Source of the DNA: Lysobacter solisilvae
GTDB taxonomy: Bacteria > Pseudomonadota > Gammaproteobacteria > Xanthomonadales > Xanthomonadaceae
Assembly (NCBI RefSeq): GCF_016613535.2
Contig: NZ_CP071518.1
Location: 620,001 to 684,000 of the forward strand
Reading direction: 5' to 3'
Length of the DNA stretch: 64,000 nucleotides
The notes beneath the pieces were generated by a model. That model worked only from the letters and a program-made list of their open reading frames with translations, did no database searches and had not been told where the DNA came from. Shown piece by piece: positions 43,046 through 50,927 of this stretch (position 1 is the stretch's first letter; each line of letters opens with the position of its first letter). Position numbers and translations under genes: made by a program.

Positions 43046-43198
43046 CTGGTTCGCGGCGATCTGCGGCCCCCATCCCAACCTTCCCCCGCAAGCGGGGGAA
43101 GGGGCTGATCCGAAGCGGGGGAAGGGGCTGATCCGAAGCGGGGGAAGGGGCTGATCCGAAGCGGGGGAAGGGGCTGATCCGAAGCGGGGGAAGGGGCC
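43046..43198 (-). repeat. R1 unit extended by a 23-base tandem array
   Basis: A normal minus-oriented R1 unit is followed by its right arm repeated: from 43092, four copies of a 23-base unit (GCGGGGGAAGGGG + CTGATCCGAA) and a fifth partial one end at 43197. This looks like local expansion of one arm by slippage. It lies in the divergent region upstream of the dihaem cytochrome gene. Confidence 0.9.
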
Positions 43199-43313
43199 AG
43201 GCACTGTCCAGCCACATCGTCCGCTCCGCACCCCACAGCCTTTGCACATGCCATCTCGCCGGCGATTCCGCCCCGGCGTAGCGTCCGGTGCATCCCGGCA
43301 AAGGAGAACCACC

Positions 43314-44489
43314 ATGCCCCGCACCCCGCTCGCCGTTCTCTCCTGCGCGTGGCTGTCGACATTCGCATCGGGCTGCGCCCAGGCCCCCGCCGCGCCCGGC
43401 CCGGCGGCGTCCGGCCAGGCGCTGTCGCCGGCGATGATCGCCGAGGGCCAGCGCATCTTCCGCTTCGACACCTTCGGCGACGAACAGCTGTGGACCGACC
43501 AGCTGCAGATGCACCAGGTGGTCGAGACCGCGGTCGATCCCACCACCGCGCTCGCCGTCGGCCTGAAAGTCGACGCCGACGCCCTGCCGCCGGGCATCCT
43601 CGGCACCGTCGATCTCACCAGCCCGGCAACCACCGTCGCGCTGCTGAAGTTGAATGCCGTCGTCGGCCTGCAGGCCACCGTCGATGCGGGCAACCACATC
43701 ACCAAACTCGGCGTCACTTGCGCGCTGTGCCATTCCACCGTCGACGACTCAGTCATGCCCGGCATCGGACATCGCAAGGACGGCTGGCCCAACCGCGACC
43801 TCGACGTCGGCCGCATCATCGCGCTGTCGCCGGCGCTGCCGCCGGCCAAGAAGGCCGTCTACAACGGCTGGGGCCCGGGCAAATACGACCCGCGCTACAA
43901 CATCGATGGCTTGAACACGCCGCTCGTGCTGCCACCCGCCTACGGGCTGAAACACATCAGGAACGAGACCTACACCGGTGACGCGCCGATCTCGTACTGG
44001 AACGCGTATGTCGCGGTGACCCAGATGGGCGGCCAGGGCAACTTCGCCGACCCGCGCCTGGGCATCAACGTCACCCATACCCCCGACCTGGTCACGCCGA
44101 AGTTGCCCGCGCTGCGCGCCTACCAGCTCAGCCTGCGCGCGCCGGCGCCGCCGGCCGGCAGCTTCGACAAGATCGCGGCGACCCGCGGCCGCGCGGTGTT
44201 CGGCCAGCACTGCATGGGCTGCCATGTGGGCGCCAGCGGCTCGGACAACAACGGCGGCAAGCTGCACGCGCCGACCGAAACCGGCATGGACGGCGCGTAC
44301 GCCGCGCGCACGGTGAACAAGGCATACCGCACCACGCCGTTGCGCGGCCTATGGCAGCACCCGCCGTATTTCCACGACGGCAGCGCGGCGACGCTGGCGG
44401 AGGTGGTGGCGCATTACGACACGGTGCGCGGGCTGCATCTGACGCAGGCCCAGCGGGATGATCTGGTGGAGTATTTGAAGACGCTTTGA
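43314..44489 (+). CDS. dihaem c-type cytochrome lipoprotein
   Basis: 391 residues. The signal ends with the lipobox FASGC (C21). Two haem motifs are seen: CALCH at 136-140 (VTCALCHSTV) and CMGCH at 300-304 (QHCMGCHVG). The later part (LRGLWQHPPYFHDGSAATLA, then VVAHYDTVRGLHLTQAQRDD) is typical for the C-terminal half of di-haem cytochrome c proteins of the MauG/peroxidase-like type and gives a possible distal Met/His region. Electron transfer or peroxidase activity in the periplasm is likely. ATG 43314 follows AAAGGAGAACCACC, a strong ribosome site. Alone in its transcript. Confidence 0.88.
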   Translation: MPRTPLAVLSCAWLSTFASGCAQAPAAPGPAASGQALSPAMIAEGQRIFRFDTFGDEQLWTDQLQMHQVVETAVDPTTALAVGLKVDADALPPGILGTVDLTSPATTVALLKLNAVVGLQATVDAGNHITKLGVTCALCHSTVDDSVMPGIGHRKDGWPNRDLDVGRIIALSPALPPAKKAVYNGWGPGKYDPRYNIDGLNTPLVLPPAYGLKHIRNETYTGDAPISYWNAYVAVTQMGGQGNFADPRLGINVTHTPDLVTPKLPALRAYQLSLRAPAPPAGSFDKIAATRGRAVFGQHCMGCHVGASGSDNNGGKLHAPTETGMDGAYAARTVNKAYRTTPLRGLWQHPPYFHDGSAATLAEVVAHYDTVRGLHLTQAQRDDLVEYLKTL

Positions 44490-44520
44490 GCGCCCGACGC
44501 CCGACCGCGTTTCCACCAAC

Positions 44521-44591
44521 ATAGGGCGGGTCTTGACCCGCCACCTGGTCGCCAACCAGGATGCGTACCGGCGGGTCAAGACCCGCCCTAT
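44521..44591. repeat. long perfect inverted repeat
   Basis: Two 22-base arms, ATAGGGCGGGTCTTGACCCG+CC and its exact reverse complement, enclose 27 bases that hold a second hairpin (CCTGGT-CGCCA-ACCAGG). It lies 31 bases after the dihaem cytochrome stop. It could be a strong RNA structure at the 3' end. A similar GGGTCTTGACCCGCC text occurs in many Proteobacteria. Confidence 0.85.
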
Positions 44592-44655
44592 GCGTCGTGG
44601 CTGTTGCAGTTGCGGTTGCAGTGGTTTTCACGCATACCAACATCCCGCTTCAAAC

Positions 44656-44951
44656 GTAGACCCGGAGGGCGGCCGGCATGGATGCCGGACGTTTTCCGCC
44701 GCGCCATGGATGGCGCGTCGGAAAATCCCGGCGTCAACGATGCGGCCGGTTAGAAGTGGACCTCCCCGCACTTTCTTTGGTTACCTTTCTTGATGAGCGC
44801 CTTGGGCGCTCACCCCTACGGGGCCGGCTTCGCCGTTCGCACTTCGTGCGTGTGCGAGCAAAGAAAGTAACCCGCCGCCAGGCGAGGCGCTTTTCAACAG
44901 CGAAGCTGGTCAAGCATTGGAACTGGCCTGTCCACTCTTTTGCATTTGATG
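44656..44951 (+). repeat. R2 repeat, full copy
   Basis: About 296 bases, nearly identical to the copy at 33263, from GTAGACCCGGAGGGCGGCCG to TCTTTTGCATTTGAT. The palindromes CGCCATGGATGGCG, GAGCGCCTTGGGCGCTC and GTTCGCACTTCGTGCG are present. Confidence 0.9.
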
Positions 44952-44994
44952 TTGTGCAGAGGCGAACAATCAAAGCTCGCGTGGGTTGGGCGCG

Positions 44995-45200
44995 ACGCGA
45001 CCGTCGGCCCCCATCCCAACCTTCCCCCGCGGAGCGGGGGAAGGGGCTATCAGCGACGCGGCGATCGGCTGCCCCCATCCCAACCGTCCCGGCCAGCAGG
45101 CACAGCCTGCTGGCGTTCGATGACGCGCGGACCAGTGGTCCGCAAGCGCGTCCTCTCAACCCCCGCGAAGCGGGGGAAGGGGCCAATCCGAAGCTGGGGA
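44995..45200 (-). repeat. R1 cluster, short plus long
   Basis: One short unit (CCCCCATCCCAACCTTCCCC / GCGGGGGAAGGGGC) is followed by one long unit with CAGCAGGCACAGCCTGCTG and GCGGACCAGTGGTCCGC. It comes 44 bases after R2, in the same relative order as at 33584, and before the galE end. Confidence 0.88.
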
Positions 45201-45227
45201 AGGAATTACCGCTGCCCCGTTAGAGCG

Positions 45228-46244
45228 TCAGCCCTCATACCCTCGCGGATTATCCCGCTCCCACCGCCACGCATCGGCACACATCTCCTCCAGCCCGCGC
45301 CGCGCGCGCCACCCCAGCCGCGCCTGCGCCGCGGTGGCGTCGGCGTACATCTCCGCGATGTCGCCAGCGCGGCGCGGCATCAGCTGCCGCGCGATTGGCC
45401 GCCCGCAGGCGTGCTCGAACGCGTGCACGAGTTCGAGCACCGAGGTGCCCTGCCCCGTGCCGAGGTTGTACGCCTCGAATCCAGCGGCGGCATCACCACC
45501 GACCAGCGCCGCCACATGCGCCTCGGCCAAGTCCATCACATGGACGTAGTCGCGCACGCCGGTGCCGTCGCGGGTGGGGTAGTCGCCGCCGAAGATCGCC
45601 AACTGCGCGCGCCGGCCGGCCGCGACCTGGGTGATGCAGGGCATCAGGTTGCCCGGCCGGCCGAACGGGTCTTCGCCCAGCAGGCCGCTGGCGTGCGCGC
45701 CGACGGGATTGAAGTAGCGAAGCGCGTGCACCGACAGTGCGGCGTCGGCCGTGCAGGCATCGCGCAGCAGCGTCTCGCACATCGCCTTGCTGCGGCCGTA
45801 GGGGCTGGCGGGCGCGAGCGCGGCCGACTCGTCGACCGGGCTGGCCTGCCGCCCGCCGTACACCGCGCAGGAGGAGCTGAACACCAGGCGGGTGACATCC
45901 GCCTGCTGCATCGCGCGCGCCACCGCGATCGTGCCGGCGACGTTGTTGGAGTAATAGCCCAGCGGATCGAGCGCCGACTCGCCGACGATCTTGCGGCCGG
46001 CGAAATGGATCACCGCCGCGACTGCGTGGGCACGCATCGCGGCCAGCACCGCGGCCTCGTCGCGCACGTCCGCGCGCACGAAGGCGGGGACCTCGCCGGT
46101 GATGCGCCCGATGCGGCCGAGCACGGCCTCGCGGCCGTGGCTCAGATCGTCGAGCACCACCGGGCGATGGCCGGCCTGGATCAGCGCCAGGCACGTATGC
46201 GAGCCGATGAAGCCGGCGCCGCCGGTGACCAGTACGACCGCCAT
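45228..46244 (-). CDS. galE: UDP-glucose 4-epimerase GalE
   Basis: 338 residues. The NAD-binding GGAGFIGSH is at residues 8-16, the catalytic S125 is in FSSSCAVYG, and Y149-x3-K153 is in SPYGRSK. YFNPVGAHASGLLGEDP and the C-terminal YNLGTGQGTSVLELVHAFE are also GalE marks. It interconverts UDP-glucose and UDP-galactose in the cytosol and supplies UDP-galactose for the glycosyltransferases upstream. The start ATG 46244 is 5 bases after the stop of the GT4 gene, so GT2, GT4 and galE form one operon that should make or decorate a surface glycan. Confidence 0.94.
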   Translation of the reverse strand: MAVVLVTGGAGFIGSHTCLALIQAGHRPVVLDDLSHGREAVLGRIGRITGEVPAFVRADVRDEAAVLAAMRAHAVAAVIHFAGRKIVGESALDPLGYYSNNVAGTIAVARAMQQADVTRLVFSSSCAVYGGRQASPVDESAALAPASPYGRSKAMCETLLRDACTADAALSVHALRYFNPVGAHASGLLGEDPFGRPGNLMPCITQVAAGRRAQLAIFGGDYPTRDGTGVRDYVHVMDLAEAHVAALVGGDAAAGFEAYNLGTGQGTSVLELVHAFEHACGRPIARQLMPRRAGDIAEMYADATAAQARLGWRARRGLEEMCADAWRWERDNPRGYEG

Positions 46245-46249
46245 CCGCC

Positions 46250-47215
46250 TCAGGTCGCCAGCGCGGTGTGCGACGCGCGCGCGGCCAGCATGGTGTCGAA
46301 CATGCGCGCGTAGTGCTGCGCCTGCTGGCGCCAGTCCCACTCCAGGATCGAAGCGCGGATCGACGCGCCCCACTGCGCGGCGAGCGCGGGCTCATCGCGC
46401 AGCCGCGCGAGCTTGTCCGCCAGGCCCTGCGCGGTGCCGTCGAAGAAGCAGCCATTCTCGCCGTCGACGATCAGCTCGGGCATGTTGCCGACCCGCGTGG
46501 TGACGACCGGCACGCCGCAGGCGGCGGCTTCCAGGCAGGGATTGGGCGTACCTTCGTTGACGCTGGCGCACACGTACACATCCAGGTCGCGATAGAAGAC
46601 CCGCATTTCCTCGCTGTTGCGCCACTTCTGCTCGCGGATCGCGGTGACCAGCGTGACGCCCGGCAACGCGGCGACCGCGGGCTGGATGACGTTGGGAAAG
46701 CCGCGATGCTCGGCGCCCATGTTGCCCAGGCTGCCCGCCCAGCCCACGCGCAGCTCGCCCGGCGCGCGCACGCGCGGTGTGGCGGCGGGCTGGTAGAACG
46801 TGGTGTCGACGCCGTTGGGCGTGTAATGCACCGGCACCCGGATCAAGGGCGCGAACTCGCGCTGCAGCAGCGCGTTGTTGGCGAACACGCAGCGCGGCAG
46901 GCGGTTGAGCGTCGCCAGACCCTCTTCGCGCAGCGGGCCCGACAGTTCGTAGTGGCTGCAGATGCCGATCATCAGCCGGTCCGCGTAACGCGCGAGCGTG
47001 GCTTCCGGGATCTGGATCTTACGCAGCTCCAGCCAGTAGAAGATCAGCACCAGGTCGGCGGCGTCGAGGTCGTCCTCGCTGACTTCGTGCTGGTAGCGCA
47101 CGACGAGGTCGAAGCGCCCGGCCAGCTCACGCGCCAGGTTGCGCGCCTTGTTGTCGATCGCCCAGCCCGGCCGGTCGGCGATCGCCAGCACCCGCGGCAG
47201 CGCGGCGTCGCTCAC
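46250..47215 (-). CDS. glycosyltransferase family 4-type protein
   Basis: 321 residues. The GTG start at 47215 overlaps the GT2 stop (GTGA), so it is translationally coupled; a much longer frame upstream runs through the GT2 gene and is not used. The C-terminal GT-B half is typical: RVGWAGSLGNMGAEHRGFPN, YVCASVNEGTPNPCLEAAAC, then GVPVVTTRVGNMPELIVDGE, which holds the E-x7-E motif. The donor is not known, though UDP-galactose from GalE is a reasonable guess. Likely a cytosolic enzyme of polysaccharide or lipopolysaccharide assembly. Confidence 0.9.
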   Translation of the reverse strand: MSDAALPRVLAIADRPGWAIDNKARNLARELAGRFDLVVRYQHEVSEDDLDAADLVLIFYWLELRKIQIPEATLARYADRLMIGICSHYELSGPLREEGLATLNRLPRCVFANNALLQREFAPLIRVPVHYTPNGVDTTFYQPAATPRVRAPGELRVGWAGSLGNMGAEHRGFPNVIQPAVAALPGVTLVTAIREQKWRNSEEMRVFYRDLDVYVCASVNEGTPNPCLEAAACGVPVVTTRVGNMPELIVDGENGCFFDGTAQGLADKLARLRDEPALAAQWGASIRASILEWDWRQQAQHYARMFDTMLAARASHTALAT

Positions 47216-48078
47216 GAGGCCGCGCACTGGTCGAGCCAGTGCTTGGTCCACGGGCTGGTGGAATCCAGGTCGTCGTCGTTCGCCGTCGTGCGCAGGTGCG
47301 CGGCGCTGGGCAGCGCGATCTGCTCGGTGCGCAGCCGCGGACGCCAGCCGTGCCAGCGCAGGCGGTTGACCTCGTCGTCGTGGTACTTGCGCCCCGGGTA
47401 CTTGCGCGAGGCGTGGTCCGCGCTGAGGAAGATGTAGTGCTTCATCCGGAACTGTTCCGGGAACAGCGGCGGCTGGACGGGCTTGCCCGGCGCCTGGAAG
47501 CGCACGTGGTGCCCCCCGGACCAGGCGATCTCCATCGGCACCGGCTGCTTGCGGAACGCGCGCACGCAATGCGGCGAGCGCGGACGGAACGGGTAGTAGG
47601 TGCGCAGCTGCTGCACGAAATCGGGATGGTCGTGGTCGGGCGCTTCGCGCGTCGGCAGGAAGGTGAACTCGGCGAACTCGACCGCCTCATAGCCCTGCGC
47701 ATCGGCGGCGGCGATCGCGGCGGCGATCGACGCATGGCCCGGCGGCGGCAGGTGGATCTCGTCGGCGTCCACATGCATCAGCCAGTCGGCGTCGAGTTCG
47801 CGGAACAGCGCCTCCTTGCGTTGCAGGATGCGCTCCCACTGGTAGGTGCCGTCGAACGGGATGTGCTCGATGCCGATCACCCCCGCGCCCAGGTAGGCCT
47901 TCGCGATCTCCACCGTGCGGTCGGTCGACCCGTTGTCGCAGACGTAGACCTCCACACCCTGGCGGAAGAGGTTCTCGAGGCAGGTTTTGAGGAAGCGCTC
48001 TTCGTTGCGCGCGGCGAGCACCGCGACGATGCGCGGAAGCCGCGACGGAGCCGAAGCGGGGCTGGGGACGTCGCTCAT
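47212..48078 (-). CDS. glycosyltransferase family 2-type protein
   Basis: 288 residues. The N-terminal GT-A domain has IVAVLAARNEERFLKTCLEN, VYVCDNGSTDRTVEIAKAYL, and the metal motif VDADEIHLPPPGHA (D-x-D). The C-terminal part (HASRKYPGRKYHDDEVNRLR) is specific for a group of bacterial GT2 enzymes. Donor and acceptor are unknown. ATG 48078 is chosen because the domain begins about 18 residues later; the longer frame upstream is Pro-rich and partly repeat. First gene of the GT2-GT4-galE operon. Confidence 0.88.
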   Translation of the reverse strand: MSDVPSPASAPSRLPRIVAVLAARNEERFLKTCLENLFRQGVEVYVCDNGSTDRTVEIAKAYLGAGVIGIEHIPFDGTYQWERILQRKEALFRELDADWLMHVDADEIHLPPPGHASIAAAIAAADAQGYEAVEFAEFTFLPTREAPDHDHPDFVQQLRTYYPFRPRSPHCVRAFRKQPVPMEIAWSGGHHVRFQAPGKPVQPPLFPEQFRMKHYIFLSADHASRKYPGRKYHDDEVNRLRWHGWRPRLRTEQIALPSAAHLRTTANDDDLDSTSPWTKHWLDQCAAS

Positions 48079-48296
48079 GGAATCACTGGAATTGGGGGGT
48101 CGCGGTGCGAAAGGCACCTGCGTCCGGGGCGCGACAGGATACACGGCGGTCATGAACGGCCCGGAGGGCGCGGCGTGTGACGTGGCCTGTGAAGTAGTGA
48201 AGCTGGTCGCGTTTTCACGGGCGTTTGTTGGGTGCGACAGAGGCTGCGGGGCCGGAGGCGGGCGTCGCGGAAATGGGGTGTGCCGATTGAGGTGAG

Positions 48297-48345
48297 TGGT
48301 GTGGTGGAACTGGCTTGTCCACTTTTTTGCATTGATCTTGTGCGG
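48297..48345 (+). repeat. R2 repeat remnant (right end)
   Basis: GTGGTGGAACTGGCTTGTCC, ACTTTTTTGCATTGATC is the decayed right end of R2 (AACTGGCCTGTCCACTCTTTTGCATTTGAT in the full copies, shown in pieces). It still precedes an R1 cluster by about 40 bases. Confidence 0.7.
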
Positions 48346-48381
48346 CGGCCAACGAGCAGAGCGCGGCGTGGTTGAGGGTGC

Positions 48382-48560
48382 GGCGATCGTTGGCCCCCAT
48401 CCCAACCTTCCCCCGCGGAGCGGGGGAAGGGGCGCATTCGCCGCGACCGGCGGCCCCCATCCCAACCTTCCCCCGCAAGCGGGGAAGGGGCGGATTCGCG
48501 GCGATCGTTGGCCCCCATCCCAACCTTCCCCCGCGGAGCGGGGGAAGGAGCTGGGGAAGG
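48382..48560 (-). repeat. R1 cluster, three tandem units
   Basis: Three minus-oriented short units about 60 bases apart, with loops GGA, AA and GGA, then a small duplicated GAGCTGGGGAAGGGG. The cluster ends 11 bases before the stop of the small gene at 48572. Confidence 0.88.
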
Positions 48561-48571
48561 GGCGAAGGCCC

Positions 48572-48883
48572 TTAATCCCTCACGACATGCAACGGCACCG
48601 CATCCCCGACCACCGCGCCAGCGGCATCGGCCGCCGGCAGCGTCAACTCCACCAGCTCCGCGGTCCAGTCCTCCGCCCGCACGCGGCAATGCTCCGCCAG
48701 GTACTCGCTGTCGCGCGCGTGGGCGGCGACGGGGCCGGAGCCGGCGTGGTCCAGGCATTGGTGCCAGATCGCCAGCAGGCGCGCGGGTTCCGGATGCGTG
48801 GCGACCAGGGCGCGCAGCACCAGTTCCTGCACGTGCACCTGCGCCTGCAGGCTGCACAGGGCTTCTTCGGTGATTCGGTCCAT
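48572..48883 (-). CDS. small protein downstream of hsp20
   Basis: 103 residues, not recognised. It is acidic, mostly helical (LCSLQAQVHVQELVLRALVA, ARLLAIWHQCLDHAG, SEYLAEHCRVRAEDWTAELV) and ends in a short beta segment (VVGDAVPLHVVRD). The start at 48883 is preferred because a GGAG ribosome site lies 6 bases before it; ATG 48895 lacks one. It is 59 bases after hsp20 on the same strand, so it may be part of the heat-shock transcript. Confidence 0.7.
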   Translation of the reverse strand: MDRITEEALCSLQAQVHVQELVLRALVATHPEPARLLAIWHQCLDHAGSGPVAAHARDSEYLAEHCRVRAEDWTAELVELTLPAADAAGAVVGDAVPLHVVRD

Positions 48884-48942
48884 GGGGTGCTCCATAGAAC
48901 GCGGCGGCGGCCAGGCCTGCGCCCGGCCGCCGCCAGCGTGGA

Positions 48943-49461
48943 TCAACGCTCCGGCGAGTTGCCGACCTGCGCCGTACCCACGTAGGTCGTACCCGCCTGG
49001 GTCGTGCCCACCTGGATCCGCCGCGGCGTCGACTCGGGGCGCTTCGGGATGCTGATGGTCAGCACGCCGTTGAGGCCGGAGGCGGTGATGCCCTCGGCGT
49101 CGGCGCTGTCGGGCAGCGCGAAGCGCCGGTGGAACAGGCCGTGGCGGCGCTCGATGCGCGAATAGCGCTCGGTCTCGCTGGCGCGCTCCTCGCGGCGTTC
49201 GCCCTTGATCGTGAGCATGCCCTTGTCCATCTGCACCTCGATGTCCGCCGGATCCACGCCCGGGATGTCGGCGTGCAGCAGGAAGCGATGCGCTTCCTCC
49301 TTGATGTCGACGCGCGGCACCCACTGGCTGGTGACGACCGCGGACTCGTCGGTCGCGTTCTGGAACAGGTTCCCTTCGAACAGGCGGTCGAAGATCTGCT
49401 TGACCGGGTCCTTCATCCCGCCCTGCAGGGGCCACTGGTGATTGCGCACCATCTCGTTCAT
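48943..49461 (-). CDS. Hsp20/alpha-crystallin small heat shock protein
   Basis: 172 residues. The alpha-crystallin domain covers about 45-150: WVPRVDIKEEAHRFLLHADI, PGVDPADIEVQMDKGMLTIK, GERREERASETERYSRIERR and FHRRFALPDSADAEGITASG, followed by the I-x-I-type tail (VLTISIPKRPE). These proteins hold unfolded proteins as ATP-independent chaperones. The last 25 residues are a Thr/Gly/Val repeat (GTTQAGTTYVGTAQVG), unlike the usual tail. ATG 49461 has a GGAGA site 7 bases before. A sigma32-like promoter lies about 50-75 bases upstream of the start. Confidence 0.94.
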   Translation of the reverse strand: MNEMVRNHQWPLQGGMKDPVKQIFDRLFEGNLFQNATDESAVVTSQWVPRVDIKEEAHRFLLHADIPGVDPADIEVQMDKGMLTIKGERREERASETERYSRIERRHGLFHRRFALPDSADAEGITASGLNGVLTISIPKRPESTPRRIQVGTTQAGTTYVGTAQVGNSPER

Positions 49462-49510
49462 GGCGAAGTCTCCAATTGGGTGGACGGCCATCCCGTCCCT
49501 GCGAGGGTGG

Positions 49511-49536
49511 ATATGTTCGCGGCGGCTGTTTTCAAG
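49511..49536 (-). promoter_or_regulatory. sigma32-like heat shock promoter of hsp20
   Basis: On the minus strand CTTGAAA (49530-49536) is followed after 11 bases by GAACATAT (49511-49518). The sigma32 consensus is CTTGAAA-N11-16-CCCCATNT. The -35 element is exact and the -10 matches in the last five of eight positions. Confidence 0.6.
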
Positions 49537-49913
49537 GGGTTTGGGGCGGGGGCCTTCGCGGATTAAATTTCGATTCAGGGTCGCGGCGCCGGCGGAAACC
49601 CCGGCCGGGGCGCGAGCTCCCGCGCGCCCGCAGGCGTGCCGCGACGACCTCGGCGCCGGCCCCAAGGCGATCGATGTGGCGGGGTGTCCGGCCGCCACCC
49701 GCACATCCCGATACATGGATACAAAACGACACAAAATTCTCCCCGGATTCCTGACCGGATCCGCGCCCCGCCCGCGTATCTTCGGCATGCACGGACACTC
49801 GTGCAGCGCGCGCTCGCCGCCCCGTCGGCCCGCACCAACCCGCACGGACCGCGGGTGCGCATGGACCCCCGGCCACTTCCGGGATTTGCCAAGGACCGTA
49901 AGGACACACGCAC
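49537..49913. other. divergent intergenic region
   Basis: 377 bases between the hsp20 promoter and the gene at 49914. The middle (around 49700-49760) is AT-richer, with ATACATGGATACAAAACGAC, and may hold the promoter of the rightward gene. No repeat family member, hairpin with a T-run or likely gene was found. Confidence 0.5.
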
Positions 49914-50426
49914 ATGCAGAATCTTGTATCGCTACAACTCTCCGCGCAGGACCTCACCGATTTCGACGCCGCCCTGGCGACGCTGCGCCGGCTCACCGCC
50001 AACATGCGCGCGCTGCCGGCCAACACGCGCCGCGATCTCAACAAGATGGGCGAAAAGTCGGAATACTTCTGCCGGCAGACCCTCAACGTGCTGGCCGCCA
50101 ACCCGCAGATCCTGCCGTCCACCCTCGACCTCGCCGAGGCCCAGCGCGACATGCTGGCGGTCGAACAGCTGCGCCCGCGCCTGCAGCAGCTCGAGCAGAT
50201 GGTGGAGAAGCTCGACGACACCGTGCTGGCGCTGGGCAGCGACGTGATCAACTGCGCGCTGGAGGGCTACGCCCTGCTCCGCGTGACGGGCAAGAGCGAA
50301 GGCCTGAAGGCCGCCCGCCGGGAGCTGTCCGCGCGATGGTCCAAAGGGCCCGCGCGCGGTGTCGGCGGAGGAGCAGGAGCCGCCGAACCGCTGAGCCCGG
50401 CCGGCGCTCGCAATAACCTGAAGTGA
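49914..50426 (+). CDS. helical protein of a widespread uncharacterised family
   Basis: 170 residues. The first 125 residues are all-helical (LSAQDLTDFDAALATLRRLT, RDLNKMGEKSEYFCRQTLNV, DLAEAQRDMLAVEQLRPRLQ, QLEQMVEKLDDTVLALGSDV, then YALLRVTGKSEGLKAARREL). I know this type from many Proteobacteria as a small cytosolic protein of unknown function. The C-terminal 30 residues are Gly/Ala-rich and probably disordered. No catalytic motif is visible. ATG 49914 opens the first helix. A strong terminator follows. It is divergent from the heat shock operon. Confidence 0.82.
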   Translation: MQNLVSLQLSAQDLTDFDAALATLRRLTANMRALPANTRRDLNKMGEKSEYFCRQTLNVLAANPQILPSTLDLAEAQRDMLAVEQLRPRLQQLEQMVEKLDDTVLALGSDVINCALEGYALLRVTGKSEGLKAARRELSARWSKGPARGVGGGAGAAEPLSPAGARNNLK

Positions 50427-50435
50427 TGGAACCTG

Positions 50436-50484
50436 GGCCCGGTGTCCGGAGGCGAGCAGCCCCGGGGCACCGGGCCTTTTTTTT
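50436..50484 (+). terminator. intrinsic terminator after the helical protein gene
   Basis: GGCCCGGTG (50436-50444) pairs with CACCGGGCC (50468-50476), followed by eight T residues. Loop 23 bases. Confidence 0.92.
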
Positions 50485-50526
50485 GGGCCAGGCAACCTCC
50501 GCCGGCCGCGCCGCGTGCGGGGTCTT

Positions 50527-50838
50527 CACACGTTTGGCGAATAGGGCTGCGAGCCCTGGCGATAAGGCTCCCAGGATCATTCCGCCAAGGCTCAAAGCCC
50601 TGGCGTTGAGGCTCAAAGCCTTGCCGGAACGGCACTCCAGCCTTGAGGGCCAAGGTGTGGAGCCTTTCGGCCAAGGCTTTGAGCCTTGACGGCAGGGCAC
50701 CGGAGCTTCAAAGCCAGGGCTTTGAGCCTTGGCGGAATGAAGCAGAGCCTTGCCGTCAAGGCTCGTTTCCCTCTCCCGAAAGGCTCGGACACATTCCGCC
50801 AAGGCTTCGAGCCTCAGCGTCAGGGCCTGGATCCTCAA
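50527..50838. repeat. degenerate palindromic array (AAGGCTTTGAGCCTTG type)
   Basis: About twelve copies of an imperfect palindrome of the type CAAGGCTTTGAGCCTTGACGG, spaced by about 20-30 bases and in both orientations. Examples are CCAAGGCTCAAAGCCCTGGCG, GGCCAAGGCTTTGAGCCTTG and CCAAGGCTTCGAGCCTCAGCG. Both strands are open for long stretches and encode repeats such as QGFEPWR, but no ribosome site or codon signal supports a protein. It fills the gap between the terminator and the R3 copies. Confidence 0.82.
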
Positions 50839-50862
50839 CGCGGCGGCGCTTCCCGCAGCCCC

Positions 50863-50891
50863 GTAGGCTGGGTTGGCTTCACCAACCCAGC
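50863..50891. repeat. R3 palindrome
   Basis: GTAGGCTGGGTTGG, loop CTTCA, CCAACCCAGC. First of three R3 copies within 180 bases. Confidence 0.88.
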
Positions 50892-50927
50892 GCTTGTTGT
50901 GTCCTCGCCGCGCCGGGTTCGGCGGGT

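Noticed and set aside
44678..45223. Open frames across R2-R1 repeats (also 33381-33815 and 36467-36721)
   Set aside because: The predicted peptides (for example VTFFARTKK-type) arise from every copy of the repeat and end in R1 text such as PIPTFPR. They are typical false proteins of Xanthomonad repeats.
49442..50416. 324-codon frame overlapping the helical protein gene at 49914
   Set aside because: It is out of frame with the conserved helical protein and Arg-rich, a shadow of that gene.
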